The notes under the pieces were generated by a model. The model did no database searches. It saw only the letters and a list, made by a program, of their open reading frames with translations, and was not told the origin of the DNA. Positions 1 through 9,312 of a stretch of 64,000 nt of DNA are shown here, in pieces. The position numbers were made by a program, and so were the translations under genes. Position 1 is the first letter of the stretch. Each line of letters opens with the position of its first letter. The stretch is from NCBI RefSeq assembly GCF_034119865.1, contig NZ_CP139421.1, positions 558,001-622,000 on the forward strand. The letters run 5' to 3'. The stretch comes from Algoriphagus sp. NG3 (GTDB taxonomy: Bacteria; Bacteroidota; Bacteroidia; Cytophagales; Cyclobacteriaceae).

Positions 1-1157
1 CAGGACAAGTCTGGTTTGCCCAAGCTGCGAAGGAATTTGGAGTAGGCAAGTTGCTGCTTTTCCCAAATAGCCCACCAGTATCCATGACCAAAAATGGAAG
101 GGCATACGCATCGGATGCTAAGTCAAACTTGGATGAGGATAATTATGAAGCCTTCGGAGAATACCTTACGGAGGTCACAAAAGGGTTGGAAAAAAAAGGG
201 TTGAGCGTAGCTTATATCAGTCCCGTGAATGAGCCACAGTGGGATTGGTCTGATGGAGGACAGGAAGGCACGCCTTTTTGGAACAATGAGATTTCAGGGA
301 TTGTAAAAGCACTAGACAAATCCTTGGCAGCAAAAAATCTCCAGACCAAAATAGATGTAGCGGAAGCTGGAAAGATCGACTACCTCTATGAGCACGCTGA
401 TAAGGAAGGGAGGGGAAAGCAGGTCAGAGACTTCTTCCATCCGGAATCCTCAAATTACATAGGTGATCTTACCCATGTCAGCCCTACGATATCAGCACAC
501 AGTTACTTCACTACCTCGCCTTTCGAAACTGCAGTGAATAAACGATCGAGGGTTTCTTCTGAAATCAGCTCAGTTCAGGGATTAAGCTACTGGATGAGCG
601 AGTATTGCATTCTTGGGGACAATGGAGGAGAAATCAATGGCAACGGTAGAGATTTGGGAATAGATCCGGCACTCTATGTGGCACGGGTAATCCACAACGA
701 TCTGACTGTTTCCAATGCCAGTGCCTGGCACTGGTGGCTGGCAGTTTCTCCCTATGACTACAAAGATGGGCTAGTATATATTGATAAGCAGAAAGAAGAT
801 GGCAATTTCTACGAAAGTAAAATGCTATGGGTCCTTGGCAATTACAGCAGATATATCCGGCCGGGATATCAGCGGATTGGTGTGGAGGTGAATAAGGAAA
901 AACAGCAGACTCCTGATCTACTGGTGTCTGCTTATCAATCACCTTCCAAAGAGGAAATGGTTTTCGTCCTGGTCAATTCCGGAATCAAGGAAGTAACTCT
1001 GGATTTGACTGTGGATGGAAAGGTGACCTCTGTCCAAGAGGCCTATGTCACATCCAAAGATAAGGATCTGGAATCTATGAAAAGTGGGATCTCAGAGGGT
1101 AATGTCACTATACCTGCTAGATCCATAGTGACGGTTTTAGCTGAGAATGGGGGCTGA
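1..1157 (+). CDS. Glycoside hydrolase family 30 enzyme, 3' part
   Basis: The reading frame is open from base 3, so the 5' end lies outside the window. About 385 residues remain. They carry the second half of a GH30-type (beta/alpha)8 barrel: a VNEPQWDW motif whose Glu codon at 231-233 should be the acid/base, and a WMSEYC motif whose Glu codon at 600-602 should be the nucleophile. A C-terminal beta-sandwich of about 100 residues follows, as in GH30 endo-acting enzymes. Substrate cannot be fixed; beta-1,6-galactanase- or xylanase-type activity is possible. The protein ends without a sorting domain. A good terminator follows. It lies 11 kb from the sus-type locus, beyond an unrelated polysaccharide cluster, so it probably belongs to something upstream of the window. 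Confidence 0.8.
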   Translation, partial: GQVWFAQAAKEFGVGKLLLFPNSPPVSMTKNGRAYASDAKSNLDEDNYEAFGEYLTEVTKGLEKKGLSVAYISPVNEPQWDWSDGGQEGTPFWNNEISGIVKALDKSLAAKNLQTKIDVAEAGKIDYLYEHADKEGRGKQVRDFFHPESSNYIGDLTHVSPTISAHSYFTTSPFETAVNKRSRVSSEISSVQGLSYWMSEYCILGDNGGEINGNGRDLGIDPALYVARVIHNDLTVSNASAWHWWLAVSPYDYKDGLVYIDKQKEDGNFYESKMLWVLGNYSRYIRPGYQRIGVEVNKEKQQTPDLLVSAYQSPSKEEMVFVLVNSGIKEVTLDLTVDGKVTSVQEAYVTSKDKDLESMKSGISEGNVTIPARSIVTVLAENGG

Positions 1158-1574
1158 AAATGTATCTTTTTTTACAATTGCCATTACCGGGTAAACTAAC
1201 GATAGAAACAAATAACAATAGATAGATTAGGTAACAGAAAAGTCCAAAATCATGTGGTTTTGGATTTTTTTTGATTTTCAAATGTAATGCACCAGGTCAT
1301 TTACTTTAGCGATTTATAGCTCCTGAGCAGCGGTTTAGATTCAGATATTCTGTTTGTATTTTATAAAGGATCTGATTGACAACTAATAAGACCGGAGTAG
1401 GGTTTGAGGAAGTATGGGACTCTTCTTGGATTGATCTTAGTTTACAATGGAGTATATCTTATAGCAATAGATGCACAATTTGGGGAATCTATAATCCCAC
1501 TCTATTTATAAGGTGTTGTAAATCAACTGTAAAATGGGGTTTGAAGATGGTATTATTGTTGGGCAACATTTGCA
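1158..1574. other. Intergenic stretch without a supported gene
   Basis: Apart from the terminator at 1243-1271 I see no feature. A 79-codon frame at 1376-1615 has no recognisable content and overlaps the start of the next gene, so I do not call it. Confidence 0.5.
1243..1271 (+). terminator. Rho-independent terminator after the GH30 gene
   Basis: A 7-bp stem TCCAAAA/TTTTGGA (1243-1249 with 1258-1264) and an 8-base loop are followed by an uninterrupted run of T. It sits about 85 bases after the GH30 stop codon on the same strand. Confidence 0.75.
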
Positions 1575-1841
1575 ATGAACAAATTCACAAGATATATCAC
1601 CTTAATTTTGAGTAGCCTTTTTACTTTCATCCTCATACCGCTGTCAGTATATTCTCAAAAACAGCCTGGTATTCCCAGACCGACTGGCCCCATCGATTTT
1701 TCCCAGACCAGTAACCAGATTATTTTTGTGCTTATCCCAGCGATTATCATTATCGCATACTTGATTTTCAGAGGAAAAATCAAGAAAGTGAAGCAAGAGA
1801 AGAGAGATAGAATAAGGAAAAATAAGGAGAAAAAAGACTAG
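1575..1841 (+). CDS. Small membrane protein with basic tail
   Basis: An 88-residue protein starting at ATG 1575. It has an N-terminal hydrophobic segment that looks like a signal peptide (residues 5-27, ending at YSQ), a proline-rich stretch, a second hydrophobic segment at about residues 48-65, and a strongly basic tail of alternating Lys/Arg/Glu. Short proteins of this plan are common and uncharacterised in Bacteroidota. The DUF1569-like gene follows after about 30 bases on the same strand and may be co-transcribed. No function is assigned. Confidence 0.6.
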   Translation: MNKFTRYITLILSSLFTFILIPLSVYSQKQPGIPRPTGPIDFSQTSNQIIFVLIPAIIIIAYLIFRGKIKKVKQEKRDRIRKNKEKKD

Positions 1842-1870
1842 TTTACGCCAGCTTAAAACTCATAGTGACA

Positions 1871-2323
1871 ATGAAAACAGTTTTTGATCCGGCAGCAAGA
1901 GAGGAGCTTACGCGGAGAATAAGTTTAGTAAAAGAAGACAGCCATCCTCAATGGGGTAAAATGAATGTTTATCAGATGCTCAAGCATAACACCTATTGGA
2001 ACGGATGGATACTTGGGATAGAGGATCACGCTTACAAACAAGCTTTCATAGGTAAGATTTTTGGTAAAATTGCCTTGAAAAGGATGATAAGAGACGACAG
2101 TCCTTTTGATAAAAATATTCCCACCTCAGACCAGTTTAAAGTAAAGGAGCATGATGGTGACTTGGAGGCTGAACGGTCTCATTGGATTTCTTTGATCAAT
2201 AACTATGGGGAGTATAGTAATCCGACATTTGTCCACGATTTCTTTGGCAAGATGACCAAAGAGCAAATCGGGATCTTAGTTTACAAGCACACTGATCATC
2301 ATTTAAGACAATTCGGAGCCTGA
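1871..2323 (+). CDS. DUF1569-like protein
   Basis: About 150 residues. The start is taken at ATG 1871; a GTG six bases upstream (1865) is also possible. The opening MKTVFDPAAREELTRRI and the segment WGKMNVYQMLKH are typical of the DUF1569 family, which is thought to adopt a DinB-like four-helix fold with metal-binding histidines. Histidines are seen near residues 41 (MLKHN) and toward the C-terminus (HTDHHLRQFG), the usual placing. No substrate is known; a thiol-dependent or metal-dependent transferase role is conjecture. The next gene starts 11 bases downstream, suggesting a small operon. Confidence 0.65.
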   Translation: MKTVFDPAAREELTRRISLVKEDSHPQWGKMNVYQMLKHNTYWNGWILGIEDHAYKQAFIGKIFGKIALKRMIRDDSPFDKNIPTSDQFKVKEHDGDLEAERSHWISLINNYGEYSNPTFVHDFFGKMTKEQIGILVYKHTDHHLRQFGA

Positions 2324-2333
2324 ATCACAGCGT

Positions 2334-2705
2334 ATGACAAGACTTGAAACCATCATTGCCGTAAAAGACGTTGCCAAGAGTTCTAAATGGTATCAGGATT
2401 TGTTAGGTTTGAAAAGCGAGCACGGTGGCGGTAATTTTGAAATGCTGGCTGACAAAAAGGGATCGGTTATTTTGTGCCTGCACCGCTGGGGTGAACATGA
2501 CCATCCTACCATGGCAGACTCAAGTCGTATTGCCGGAAATGGATTGATCTTATTTTTCAGGATTTCAGACTTACAGGGAATTTGGAGTAATGCACTTCGG
2601 ATGAATCTCGAAATTGAACAAGAGCCTCATTTGAATGGAAATTCAGGACAACGGCAATTTATTCTCAGAGATTTGGATGGGTATTATCTTATAGTTTCGG
2701 AGTAG
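2334..2705 (+). CDS. VOC-family (glyoxalase/bleomycin-resistance fold) protein
   Basis: A 123-residue protein with the paired beta-alpha-beta-beta-beta layout of the vicinal oxygen chelate superfamily. The first module contains TIIAVKDVAKSSKWYQDLLGL, reduced here to family logic: a VKDV strand, then a WYQDLLGL helix. The second ends in FILRDLDGYYL, where metal-binding Glu/His are normally found; the final Tyr-Leu-Ile-Val-Ser-Glu supplies a Glu. Members include dioxygenases, glyoxalases and drug-binding proteins, so the reaction is open. It probably forms a transcription unit with the preceding gene. Confidence 0.75.
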   Translation: MTRLETIIAVKDVAKSSKWYQDLLGLKSEHGGGNFEMLADKKGSVILCLHRWGEHDHPTMADSSRIAGNGLILFFRISDLQGIWSNALRMNLEIEQEPHLNGNSGQRQFILRDLDGYYLIVSE

Positions 2706-3119
2706 ATAGGAGAATTCATATACCATGTGAGAGAACCTACTCTCAAGGAAGATGAAGCTATGCTCAGTGTGTCAGGCTCGAAGTTGTTTTTCAGGTGTTT
2801 AAGCACTGTTCTCATGGATCCTTTCAATTCAAAGTCTTCACATTCTATACTCTCTTTATAAGAGACTGGTATTGAATAAAGCGCTTAAATGGGGGTGCGA
2901 TTTATCGCTAGTGCTAGTAGAGGGATGAATGAAATTACAGCCTCTTCTGTAGCGTTTTTGCTTTCCACACGTTCTGTATCAAATAGAAAACCAAACCAAC
3001 AGTTAACTTTGCAATTGAAACCTTCGTCCTACCTGGTTAAACTAGGCTGGACGAAGTTTTTTATTGCTATTGGAAATCTTGTTTTGACCGCAATCAATCC
3101 CCACCATCCCTCACCCCAT
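2706..3119. other. Leader region before the polysaccharide cluster
   Basis: There is no supported gene. An open frame runs through the end of this stretch into the GT2 gene, but it would be read through the hairpin at 3022-3056 and has no domain content. A TANNTTTG-type -7 box (TAACTTTG) lies at 3004-3011, though I see no clear -33 TTTG at the expected distance. Transcription from it would start just before the hairpin described separately. Confidence 0.4.
3022..3065 (+). terminator. Terminator or attenuator hairpin ahead of the GT2 gene
   Basis: An 8-bp stem CTTCGTCC/GGACGAAG (3022-3029 with 3049-3056) is followed directly by TTTTTT. No gene on this strand ends just upstream. The hairpin falls only a few bases after the likely start site of a promoter box at 3004-3011, so it may act as a leader attenuator for the cluster. 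Confidence 0.55.
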
Positions 3120-4106
3120 ATGCCGCCGAAGAAAAGCGTGTCCATAGTAATTCCCAATTACAATGGAGTAGCACTACTCGGGAAATACCTTCCGCATACG
3201 TTTGCTGCGGTGGAAAGTGCTGGCGTGGCTTGTGAAGTGATCGTCGTGGACGATTGCTCTACAGATGGCTCGGTGGAATGGTTAAGAGCTAGATACCCCG
3301 AAGTTACTCTTCTCGTCAATTCTGCCAATCTGGGTTTTTCCATCACCTGCAACCGTGGAATAAAAGCCGCTAAAAACGAGCTGGTCTTGTTGCTGAACAC
3401 TGATGTAGCTTTGGAAAAGGATTATTTCAATAGACTCTGGCGATATTTTGAACCGGAAGACACATTCGGGGTCATGGGTAGGATTATGAATCCGGAAGGC
3501 AAAATCGAAGATGCCGCCCGGCTGCTCTCTTTCAGCGGAATGAAGTTTAAGGCTACCCGGTTTTTCTACTGTGAAGACAAAACTAAAATGACACCCACAG
3601 CCTACCTCTCTGGTGCAAACGCTCTGGTGAGGCGTGAAATGCTCTTGAAGCTGGGGGGATTTGATGAGATTTATTCACCTTTCTACTGCGAAGATGTGGA
3701 TCTGAGTTTCAGGGCTTGGCGCATGGGATGGAAATGCTATTACGAGCATGAAGCCGTCTGTGAGCATGAAGTTTCCAAAACCATACGTTCTAATTCATCC
3801 AAAGATAGACTGATGGCCATCGTTTACCGTAATAAATTTATTCTGCATGCCATACACCTTGATGGCATTCGATTGGCACTTTGGTACTGTCAACTGTTCC
3901 TAATCGAGGTAGTATTACGCATAGTAGTAGGTAAATTCTGGATCCTTACCGCATTGGGTGGCTTTTTTGCAAAGAAAAAGGGTATCCTAGAATCCAGAAA
4001 AAGCCTAAAAAAGATACTTGGAGAACAAGGTCAAAACCAAAGTCTCCGAACCGTAAAAAAGAAATTTTTCGATCCAGTATATTCTTGGAGAATCAACAGG
4101 ATCTGA
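3120..4106 (+). CDS. Family 2 glycosyltransferase
   Basis: I place the start at ATG 3120 (328 residues), because the GT2 domain begins at once (SVSIVIPNYNG) and the longer frame would cross a terminator hairpin. The Rossmann-like nucleotide-sugar domain shows VDDCSTDGS, the metal-binding NTD in LLLNTDVAL, and a GGFDEIYSPFYCEDVDL acceptor-side motif. A hydrophobic stretch near residues 245-280 suggests membrane association of the C-terminal part. The enzyme should add a sugar to a lipid-linked surface polysaccharide. Its 3' end overlaps the start of the ABC exporter gene by about 22 bases, which points to a translationally coupled operon. Confidence 0.85.
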   Translation: MPPKKSVSIVIPNYNGVALLGKYLPHTFAAVESAGVACEVIVVDDCSTDGSVEWLRARYPEVTLLVNSANLGFSITCNRGIKAAKNELVLLLNTDVALEKDYFNRLWRYFEPEDTFGVMGRIMNPEGKIEDAARLLSFSGMKFKATRFFYCEDKTKMTPTAYLSGANALVRREMLLKLGGFDEIYSPFYCEDVDLSFRAWRMGWKCYYEHEAVCEHEVSKTIRSNSSKDRLMAIVYRNKFILHAIHLDGIRLALWYCQLFLIEVVLRIVVGKFWILTALGGFFAKKKGILESRKSLKKILGEQGQNQSLRTVKKKFFDPVYSWRINRI

Positions 4107-5983
4107 GATATTTCGAATATAAAAACAAAATTAAGTCTGTGCCACAATCCTCTATCAAAACCTATTTCAGATTACTGTCATTTGCTAAGCCAATTGAAAA
4201 GTTTGCTATTCCATATCTGTTGTTTACAGTCTTGGGAGTGATTTTCAATACGCTGAACCTGGCTATGCTTGCTCCTTTGCTGAGCACTCTTTTCAATACC
4301 GAGGGAGGGCAAGCTACAGCCGCCCAACCCGAAAAATGGACTGATGTATTTGGTTATCTAAATTACTACGCAGGGCAGGCGAATCTCCATTATGGACCTC
4401 TTGGTGCTTTGCAGGTGGTGTGCGGGGTAATTATTCTGTCTGTCCTTTTGGGTAATCTTTTCCGCTACCTATCTGAACGGGTAATGGAAAATATGCGTAT
4501 TCACACCTTGCTGAATCTGAGAAAACGGGTTTTTGACAATGTGATGAACCTGCATGTGGGGTACTTCAGCAATCAGCGTAAGGGGGATATCATTTCCAAG
4601 ATTTCCTCAGATGTGCAGGTGGTACAGTTTTCAGTAACAGCCACCCTTCAGGTGATTTTCAAGGAACCCTTGCAACTACTGGCATATATTTTCATGTTGT
4701 TTGCCATTTCCTATAAGTTGACCGTGTTTTCCCTTTTGGTCATACCCGTCTCCGCTTTTTTTATTGCCAAAATTGTGAAGCGCCTGAGAAGTCAGGCCTC
4801 AGAGGCCCAGCACAGATATGGTGTGATGATCAGTTACCTGGATGAAGCGCTTTCTGGCATCAAAATCATCAAAGCCTTCAATGCTACAGACTTGATCAAA
4901 AATAAATTCCACCAGGAAAACGTGGAATATTCCAAGTTGGGCAAAAAGATGGCCAAGAGGCAGCAGCTGAGTTCTCCCGTATCCGAGTTTCTCGGTGTAA
5001 CCATGGTGACGGGAATAGTGCTGTATGGAGGGTCTTTGATCATCAACAACCAGTCGGAACTTTCTCCCTCTGATTTCATCGCTTATATTGCCCTCTTCAG
5101 TCAGGTGATGAGACCGGCAAAAGCGCTGACAAACTCCTTCAGTACCATCCACTCCGGTCTTGCTGCTGGAGATAGAGTATTGGATCTTATCGATGTAGAG
5201 CCGGATATCAAAGATGCTCCTGAAGCTGTGACATTGAAAAATTTTGAGAAGAGTATAGAGATCAACAGTCTATCCTTTTCTTACCCAGGCAGACCTGTAC
5301 TGAAAGATATCAATCTCCATATTCCCAAGGGAAAAACAGTGGCATTGGTAGGGCCTTCCGGAGGCGGTAAATCCACCTTAATGGACTTGCTGCCTAGATT
5401 TATAGAACCTGAGCAGGGCTCAATAAGCATTGATGGGCACAATATCCAGAATGTGACTATGGATTCGCTGCGGAATATGATGGGATTGGTAAATCAGGAG
5501 TCCATACTTTTCAATGATACGATTTTCAATAACATTGCCTTTGGCAATCCAAGTGCAACCCCTGCAGAAGTGGAGGAGGCAGCAAGGATAGCGAATGCGC
5601 ATGAATTTATCATGGATACCCAGAACGGCTACCAGACCAATATGGGCGATCGGGGGCTTAAGTTTTCCGGTGGCCAAAAGCAGAGGATCTGTATTGCCAG
5701 AGCTGTGCTGAAAAATCCTCCCATAATGCTACTGGATGAAGCCACCTCAGCCTTGGATACAGAGTCAGAGAAACTTGTTCAGGATGCGCTGAACAAGTTG
5801 ATGAAGAATAGAACCTCCCTGGTCATTGCCCATAGACTCAGTACCATACAGAATGCGGATATGATCGTGGTATTGGAAGAAGGTAGGATCATAGAGCAAG
5901 GTAGCCACCAGGAGTTGATCGGCCGGAATGGGCTATACAGTAAGCTGGTGAATATGCAGCAGTTTACGGAGATAGAAGGATAA
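4085..5983 (+). CDS. MsbA-like ABC transporter, fused permease and ATPase
   Basis: A half-transporter of up to 632 residues with an exporter-type six-helix domain (about residues 30-345) and a C-terminal ATPase. The ATPase has Walker A GPSGGGKST near residue 422, signature SGGQKQR, Walker B IMLLDEATSALD and switch His in IAHRLST. Such homodimers flip lipid A, lipid-linked oligosaccharides or peptides across the inner membrane. Placed among glycosyltransferases, export of a glycolipid intermediate is the best guess. The start is uncertain: TTG 4085 overlaps the previous gene, and GTG 4139 is an alternative giving a typical N-terminus. The next gene begins 4 bases after the stop. Confidence 0.85.
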   Translation: MENQQDLRYFEYKNKIKSVPQSSIKTYFRLLSFAKPIEKFAIPYLLFTVLGVIFNTLNLAMLAPLLSTLFNTEGGQATAAQPEKWTDVFGYLNYYAGQANLHYGPLGALQVVCGVIILSVLLGNLFRYLSERVMENMRIHTLLNLRKRVFDNVMNLHVGYFSNQRKGDIISKISSDVQVVQFSVTATLQVIFKEPLQLLAYIFMLFAISYKLTVFSLLVIPVSAFFIAKIVKRLRSQASEAQHRYGVMISYLDEALSGIKIIKAFNATDLIKNKFHQENVEYSKLGKKMAKRQQLSSPVSEFLGVTMVTGIVLYGGSLIINNQSELSPSDFIAYIALFSQVMRPAKALTNSFSTIHSGLAAGDRVLDLIDVEPDIKDAPEAVTLKNFEKSIEINSLSFSYPGRPVLKDINLHIPKGKTVALVGPSGGGKSTLMDLLPRFIEPEQGSISIDGHNIQNVTMDSLRNMMGLVNQESILFNDTIFNNIAFGNPSATPAEVEEAARIANAHEFIMDTQNGYQTNMGDRGLKFSGGQKQRICIARAVLKNPPIMLLDEATSALDTESEKLVQDALNKLMKNRTSLVIAHRLSTIQNADMIVVLEEGRIIEQGSHQELIGRNGLYSKLVNMQQFTEIEG

Positions 5984-5987
5984 AAAA

Positions 5988-7097
5988 ATGATAAAGCAAG
6001 TAAAACCCATAGCAATTTATTTACCCCAGTTCCATGCTATTCCTGAAAATGATGAGTGGTGGGGAGAAGGGTTTACCGAATGGACTAACGTAAAAAAAGC
6101 TACTCCCAGATTTACAGGGCACTATCAACCTCATATGCCACTCAATGAAGACTACTACAATCTAGAAGATGTAGAGGTAATGCGGAGACAGGCTGAGTTG
6201 GCAAGAGCACATGGGATCTTCGGGTTTTGCTTTTACCACTATTGGTTCAATGGGAAACTGCTATTGGAAAAACCCTTGCATCAATGGCTGGAGACGAAGG
6301 ATATTGACTTTCCTTATTGCCTTTCTTGGGCCAATGAAAACTGGACAAGGAGGTGGGATGGCAAGGATAAAGAACAATTGATAAGTCAGGAGTACAGCTT
6401 GGATGATGACAGGGAGCATATCCGGTACCTTATGAAATTTTTCAAAGATGAACGCTACATCAAAATCGGCAATAAACCTGTTTTGTTAATGTACAGATCT
6501 GAGTCCCATCCATTTATTAAAGAAGCCACTAAGATATGGAGAGAAGAAGTAATCAAAGAAGGGTTTGATGGACTTCATTTGATTCGAACTGAAAGTTTTG
6601 AGAAAGGTATAGACCCTGCAACTCATGGATTTGATGCTGCCATGGAATTTGCTCCTGACAACACGATGAACTCGAAAAAAATATTTAAGGAAAATCTTCC
6701 CAAATATCTATTTTTCAAACTATTGCACAATTTAAAACTCAGGAAAGATCCCATTTATGAAAATGGAATTTACGATTATTTGGGGCTCAGGGATAATATG
6801 ATTCAAAGGCCAATCCCTGAATACATATATTATAGGTGCGCTTGTCCTTCTTGGGATAATTCTGCGAGAAGAAAAAAACTCGCTTTTATTTTCAAGAACT
6901 CATCCCCTGAAGAATTCAGAATTTGGCTTAAACAACTTATTGACTACACCTTAAATAATCTGCCCTCAGAGAACCAGTTCATATTTATAAATGCATGGAA
7001 TGAATGGGCTGAAGGCTGTCATCTTGAGCCCGATACGAAGTGGGGATATGGTAATTTGGAAGTAGTAAAGGAAGAAATATCAAAATTGAATCTATGA
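5988..7097 (+). CDS. WbsX-like / GH99-like glycosyltransferase
   Basis: A 369-residue protein that begins IAIYLPQFHAIPENDEWWG and carries GFTEWTNVKKA, FCFYHYWF and WANENWTRRWDG. It ends with FINAWNEWAEGCHLEPD. These are hallmarks of the WbsX group (Glyco_tran_WbsX), which has a GH99-like barrel and is found in O-antigen and capsule clusters of many phyla. Whether the group transfers or cleaves sugars is poorly known. It is soluble, with no signal peptide, consistent with a cytoplasmic assembly role. Its stop codon overlaps the next start in ATGA, so the two genes are translationally coupled. Confidence 0.85.
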   Translation: MIKQVKPIAIYLPQFHAIPENDEWWGEGFTEWTNVKKATPRFTGHYQPHMPLNEDYYNLEDVEVMRRQAELARAHGIFGFCFYHYWFNGKLLLEKPLHQWLETKDIDFPYCLSWANENWTRRWDGKDKEQLISQEYSLDDDREHIRYLMKFFKDERYIKIGNKPVLLMYRSESHPFIKEATKIWREEVIKEGFDGLHLIRTESFEKGIDPATHGFDAAMEFAPDNTMNSKKIFKENLPKYLFFKLLHNLKLRKDPIYENGIYDYLGLRDNMIQRPIPEYIYYRCACPSWDNSARRKKLAFIFKNSSPEEFRIWLKQLIDYTLNNLPSENQFIFINAWNEWAEGCHLEPDTKWGYGNLEVVKEEISKLNL

Positions 7098-8005
7098 AAA
7101 CCTCACCTCTTGTTTCCATAGCTCTCTGTACTTATAATGGCTCCAAATATTTGGCTGTTCAATTGGAAAGTATTTTAAATCAAACTTATCAGAATCTAGA
7201 AATTGTTATTGTTGACGATCGATCTACTGATTCTACCTATGATTTACTCCTTTCATACCAATCAAAGTATCCGAATATAATACGGCTTCATAGAAACGAA
7301 AGGAATTTGGGATTTGTAAAGAATTTTGAAAAGGCCATTTCCTTATGTCAGGGTTCCATGATAGCTCTTTCTGATCAAGATGATATATGGGATTGCAGTA
7401 AAATCGCAACTCAAGTGGAAAATATTAAAGATAACGTTTTGATATATCATGATTCTCTGATGGTCAATGAAGAGGGCGTCTCCCTCAAGAAAAGTATTAG
7501 CGATTTAAAAAACATGTACTCAGGAGAAAGTCCACTTCCATTCCTTTTTAATAATTGTGTTTCAGGTCATTCTATACTTATGAAAAGGGAATTGATTAAG
7601 GATATCCTTCCCTTTCCAAAAGAGATATTCTATGATTGGTGGATAGCATTCAAGGCCACACAAGCAGGAGCCATTTCATATCTAGATGATACGCTGGTTC
7701 ATTATAGACAACATGAGGGTACGATAACCTCACCAACATTGACGACCAAAACAGATGAACACATCGCATCTACCAATCTATCCATTTTAAAAATTCTGGC
7801 CTCATCCAAAAACAAAAAATATGCGGATTTAATCAAGCTAATTCATGCTTTGGTTTGTAAAAAAGATCAACAACTAGTTCACTTTAAATTATTTATAATA
7901 TTGTTCCATTATCAAGATGAACTGTTTTTTATTAGTAAAAAAAGTCAAGCCAGTAAACTAAATAGGGTTTTTAAAAATATTTGGAGCAGTAATCTTCATA
8001 TCTAA
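7094..8005 (+). CDS. Family 2 glycosyltransferase, rhamnosyltransferase-like
   Basis: A 303-residue enzyme with an N-terminal GT2 domain: SIALCTYNGSKYL, VDDRSTDST, and ALSDQDDIW, the last being a form of the DXD site frequent in rhamnosyl- and related transferases. The C-terminal third is helical and AT-rich. It overlaps the WbsX-like gene by four bases and ends 16 bases before a convergent transferase gene. Base composition falls here compared with the ABC exporter gene, as is usual in exchangeable polysaccharide clusters. Sugar specificity is not predictable. Confidence 0.85.
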   Translation: MKTSPLVSIALCTYNGSKYLAVQLESILNQTYQNLEIVIVDDRSTDSTYDLLLSYQSKYPNIIRLHRNERNLGFVKNFEKAISLCQGSMIALSDQDDIWDCSKIATQVENIKDNVLIYHDSLMVNEEGVSLKKSISDLKNMYSGESPLPFLFNNCVSGHSILMKRELIKDILPFPKEIFYDWWIAFKATQAGAISYLDDTLVHYRQHEGTITSPTLTTKTDEHIASTNLSILKILASSKNKKYADLIKLIHALVCKKDQQLVHFKLFIILFHYQDELFFISKKSQASKLNRVFKNIWSSNLHI

Positions 8006-8020
8006 ATCTGTATTAGATTA

Positions 8021-8917
8021 TTAAATTATGGGAGGCTTACTTTTTTTGTGGAATTTTAGAATTGAGAAAAGCACCTTAATAAATAAATTTAGTGTCATGA
8101 CACGTGATCTTTTTGAAGAAATTAATATCTCTATCATCTCCTTTTTACTATATCCATCATCAAGATACTTGATGAAAAATTGACGAAACATTCTTTTTTC
8201 CAATATGAATATTTCATCAGATGACAAATTAGCGTAATTAATAGGAAGTATATAAGACCATTTATTATGTATTTGTTTAATGCTAGTAAACCATGATTTA
8301 TCATATTTCCCTTCAGAGAAATGATGAAGTAATATTTCATGGGTAACAAATACACCCATTTCTATATTGTTTACTGCAAGAGAATAATCTATATCATATC
8401 CATGAAACCCTTTGAGCATAGTTTCATCAAATTTAACTTTACTAAAGACTTCTTTGGTTGTGCACAGCCAAACCCCATCGAGGCATGCTACTTTGGATAA
8501 TTTCTCTTTGTTGGGATTTCTAATCTCTTTTCGGAGCTCTTTGCCTTGTAGAAGGTTTAAATAATACTTTCCTCTAAAGCCTTCTGAATCGCCAAAATTA
8601 AACCAACTCGAAGGAGCCAGAGATTTATAGTCCCCTCCGGCTATTCCCAATAAACCAAGAGAGGGATTTTCTGAAAAAACCCTTAAAATAATTTTCCCCC
8701 AATCCTGAGTTTTATATGCTATGTCTTCATGCATAAAACATAATACATTATACCTTGCCTCCGCAGCACTTTGGTTGTAAACTTCACATATCCCACGCTC
8801 ACCTTTAGCGTTATCGTAGGCCAAAATCTCATACTCACAACCAATAGTTTTGGCTATGCTTTCTTTCACTGCAATAAGATATTGTTTATTTGCGGAACAA
8901 ATAATAATTGAGATCAT
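8021..8917 (-). CDS. StrF-like glycosyltransferase
   Basis: A 298-residue protein on the minus strand, convergent with the preceding transferase. It starts MISIIICSANKQ and has GICEVYNQSAAEA and CFMHEDIAY, matching the Glyco_tranf_2_5 (StrF domain) branch of GT2-fold transferases. The DXD-equivalent is HED. The middle portion contains LDGVWLCTTKEVF and the acceptor motif FHGYDIDYSL. The gene is AT-rich. Being on the opposite strand, it is transcribed separately from the operon at 3.1-8.0 kb, presumably from the 8918-9312 gap. Confidence 0.75.
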   Translation of the reverse strand: MISIIICSANKQYLIAVKESIAKTIGCEYEILAYDNAKGERGICEVYNQSAAEARYNVLCFMHEDIAYKTQDWGKIILRVFSENPSLGLLGIAGGDYKSLAPSSWFNFGDSEGFRGKYYLNLLQGKELRKEIRNPNKEKLSKVACLDGVWLCTTKEVFSKVKFDETMLKGFHGYDIDYSLAVNNIEMGVFVTHEILLHHFSEGKYDKSWFTSIKQIHNKWSYILPINYANLSSDEIFILEKRMFRQFFIKYLDDGYSKKEMIEILISSKRSRVMTLNLFIKVLFSILKFHKKSKPPII

Positions 8918-9312
8918 TATACTCTCGTTTTACGATACTAATAGAAGTATTTAACTAGCTGGGTATAGCGATTTTGCTTTTCTTTCCAGTCTGCAATTTA
9001 TGAATTTGTTTTGATGTAGGCTCTACACTGGATACATTTACCTGCCCTGCGGGATGTTTCCCACAATACCCGTCATGAAACTTGACTTTCTGTTTTCGAG
9101 CAAAAATAAAAACCAAGAAGGTGAATCCGCTGCGACTGAGTTAGAAAGAATCCGGCAATTCTCCCAGAATGCTTCAGGATTCACAACTATATTTGGTACA
9201 CCGTTCCGGTTTCATCACTGCTCAAGTTTCCTGTCACCTACAAAGAACTCTTTCAGGATGAACTATATAAATTTAACCCTTTTGTCTTTGGGGAATTTGG
9301 ACAACCAAAACC
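8918..9312. other. Divergent intergenic region with possible coding remnant
   Basis: This separates the minus-strand StrF-like gene from the plus-strand GT2 gene and should hold both promoters. In the third plus frame, from about 9137 to 9313, an open stretch reads like genuine protein (it contains WYTVPVSSLLKFP and FVFGEFGQPKP). An earlier piece in another frame (9075-9160) also looks protein-like. Together they could be a frameshifted fragment of a lost gene; I could not assign a family. Confidence 0.3.

Noticed and set aside
1376..1615. 79-codon plus-strand frame
   Set aside because: No family content, unusual composition, and it overlaps the well-supported small membrane protein start at 1575.
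2889..3119. N-terminal extension of the GT2 gene
   Set aside because: It would be read through a terminator-like hairpin and has no homology-like content; the GT2 domain starts right after ATG 3120.
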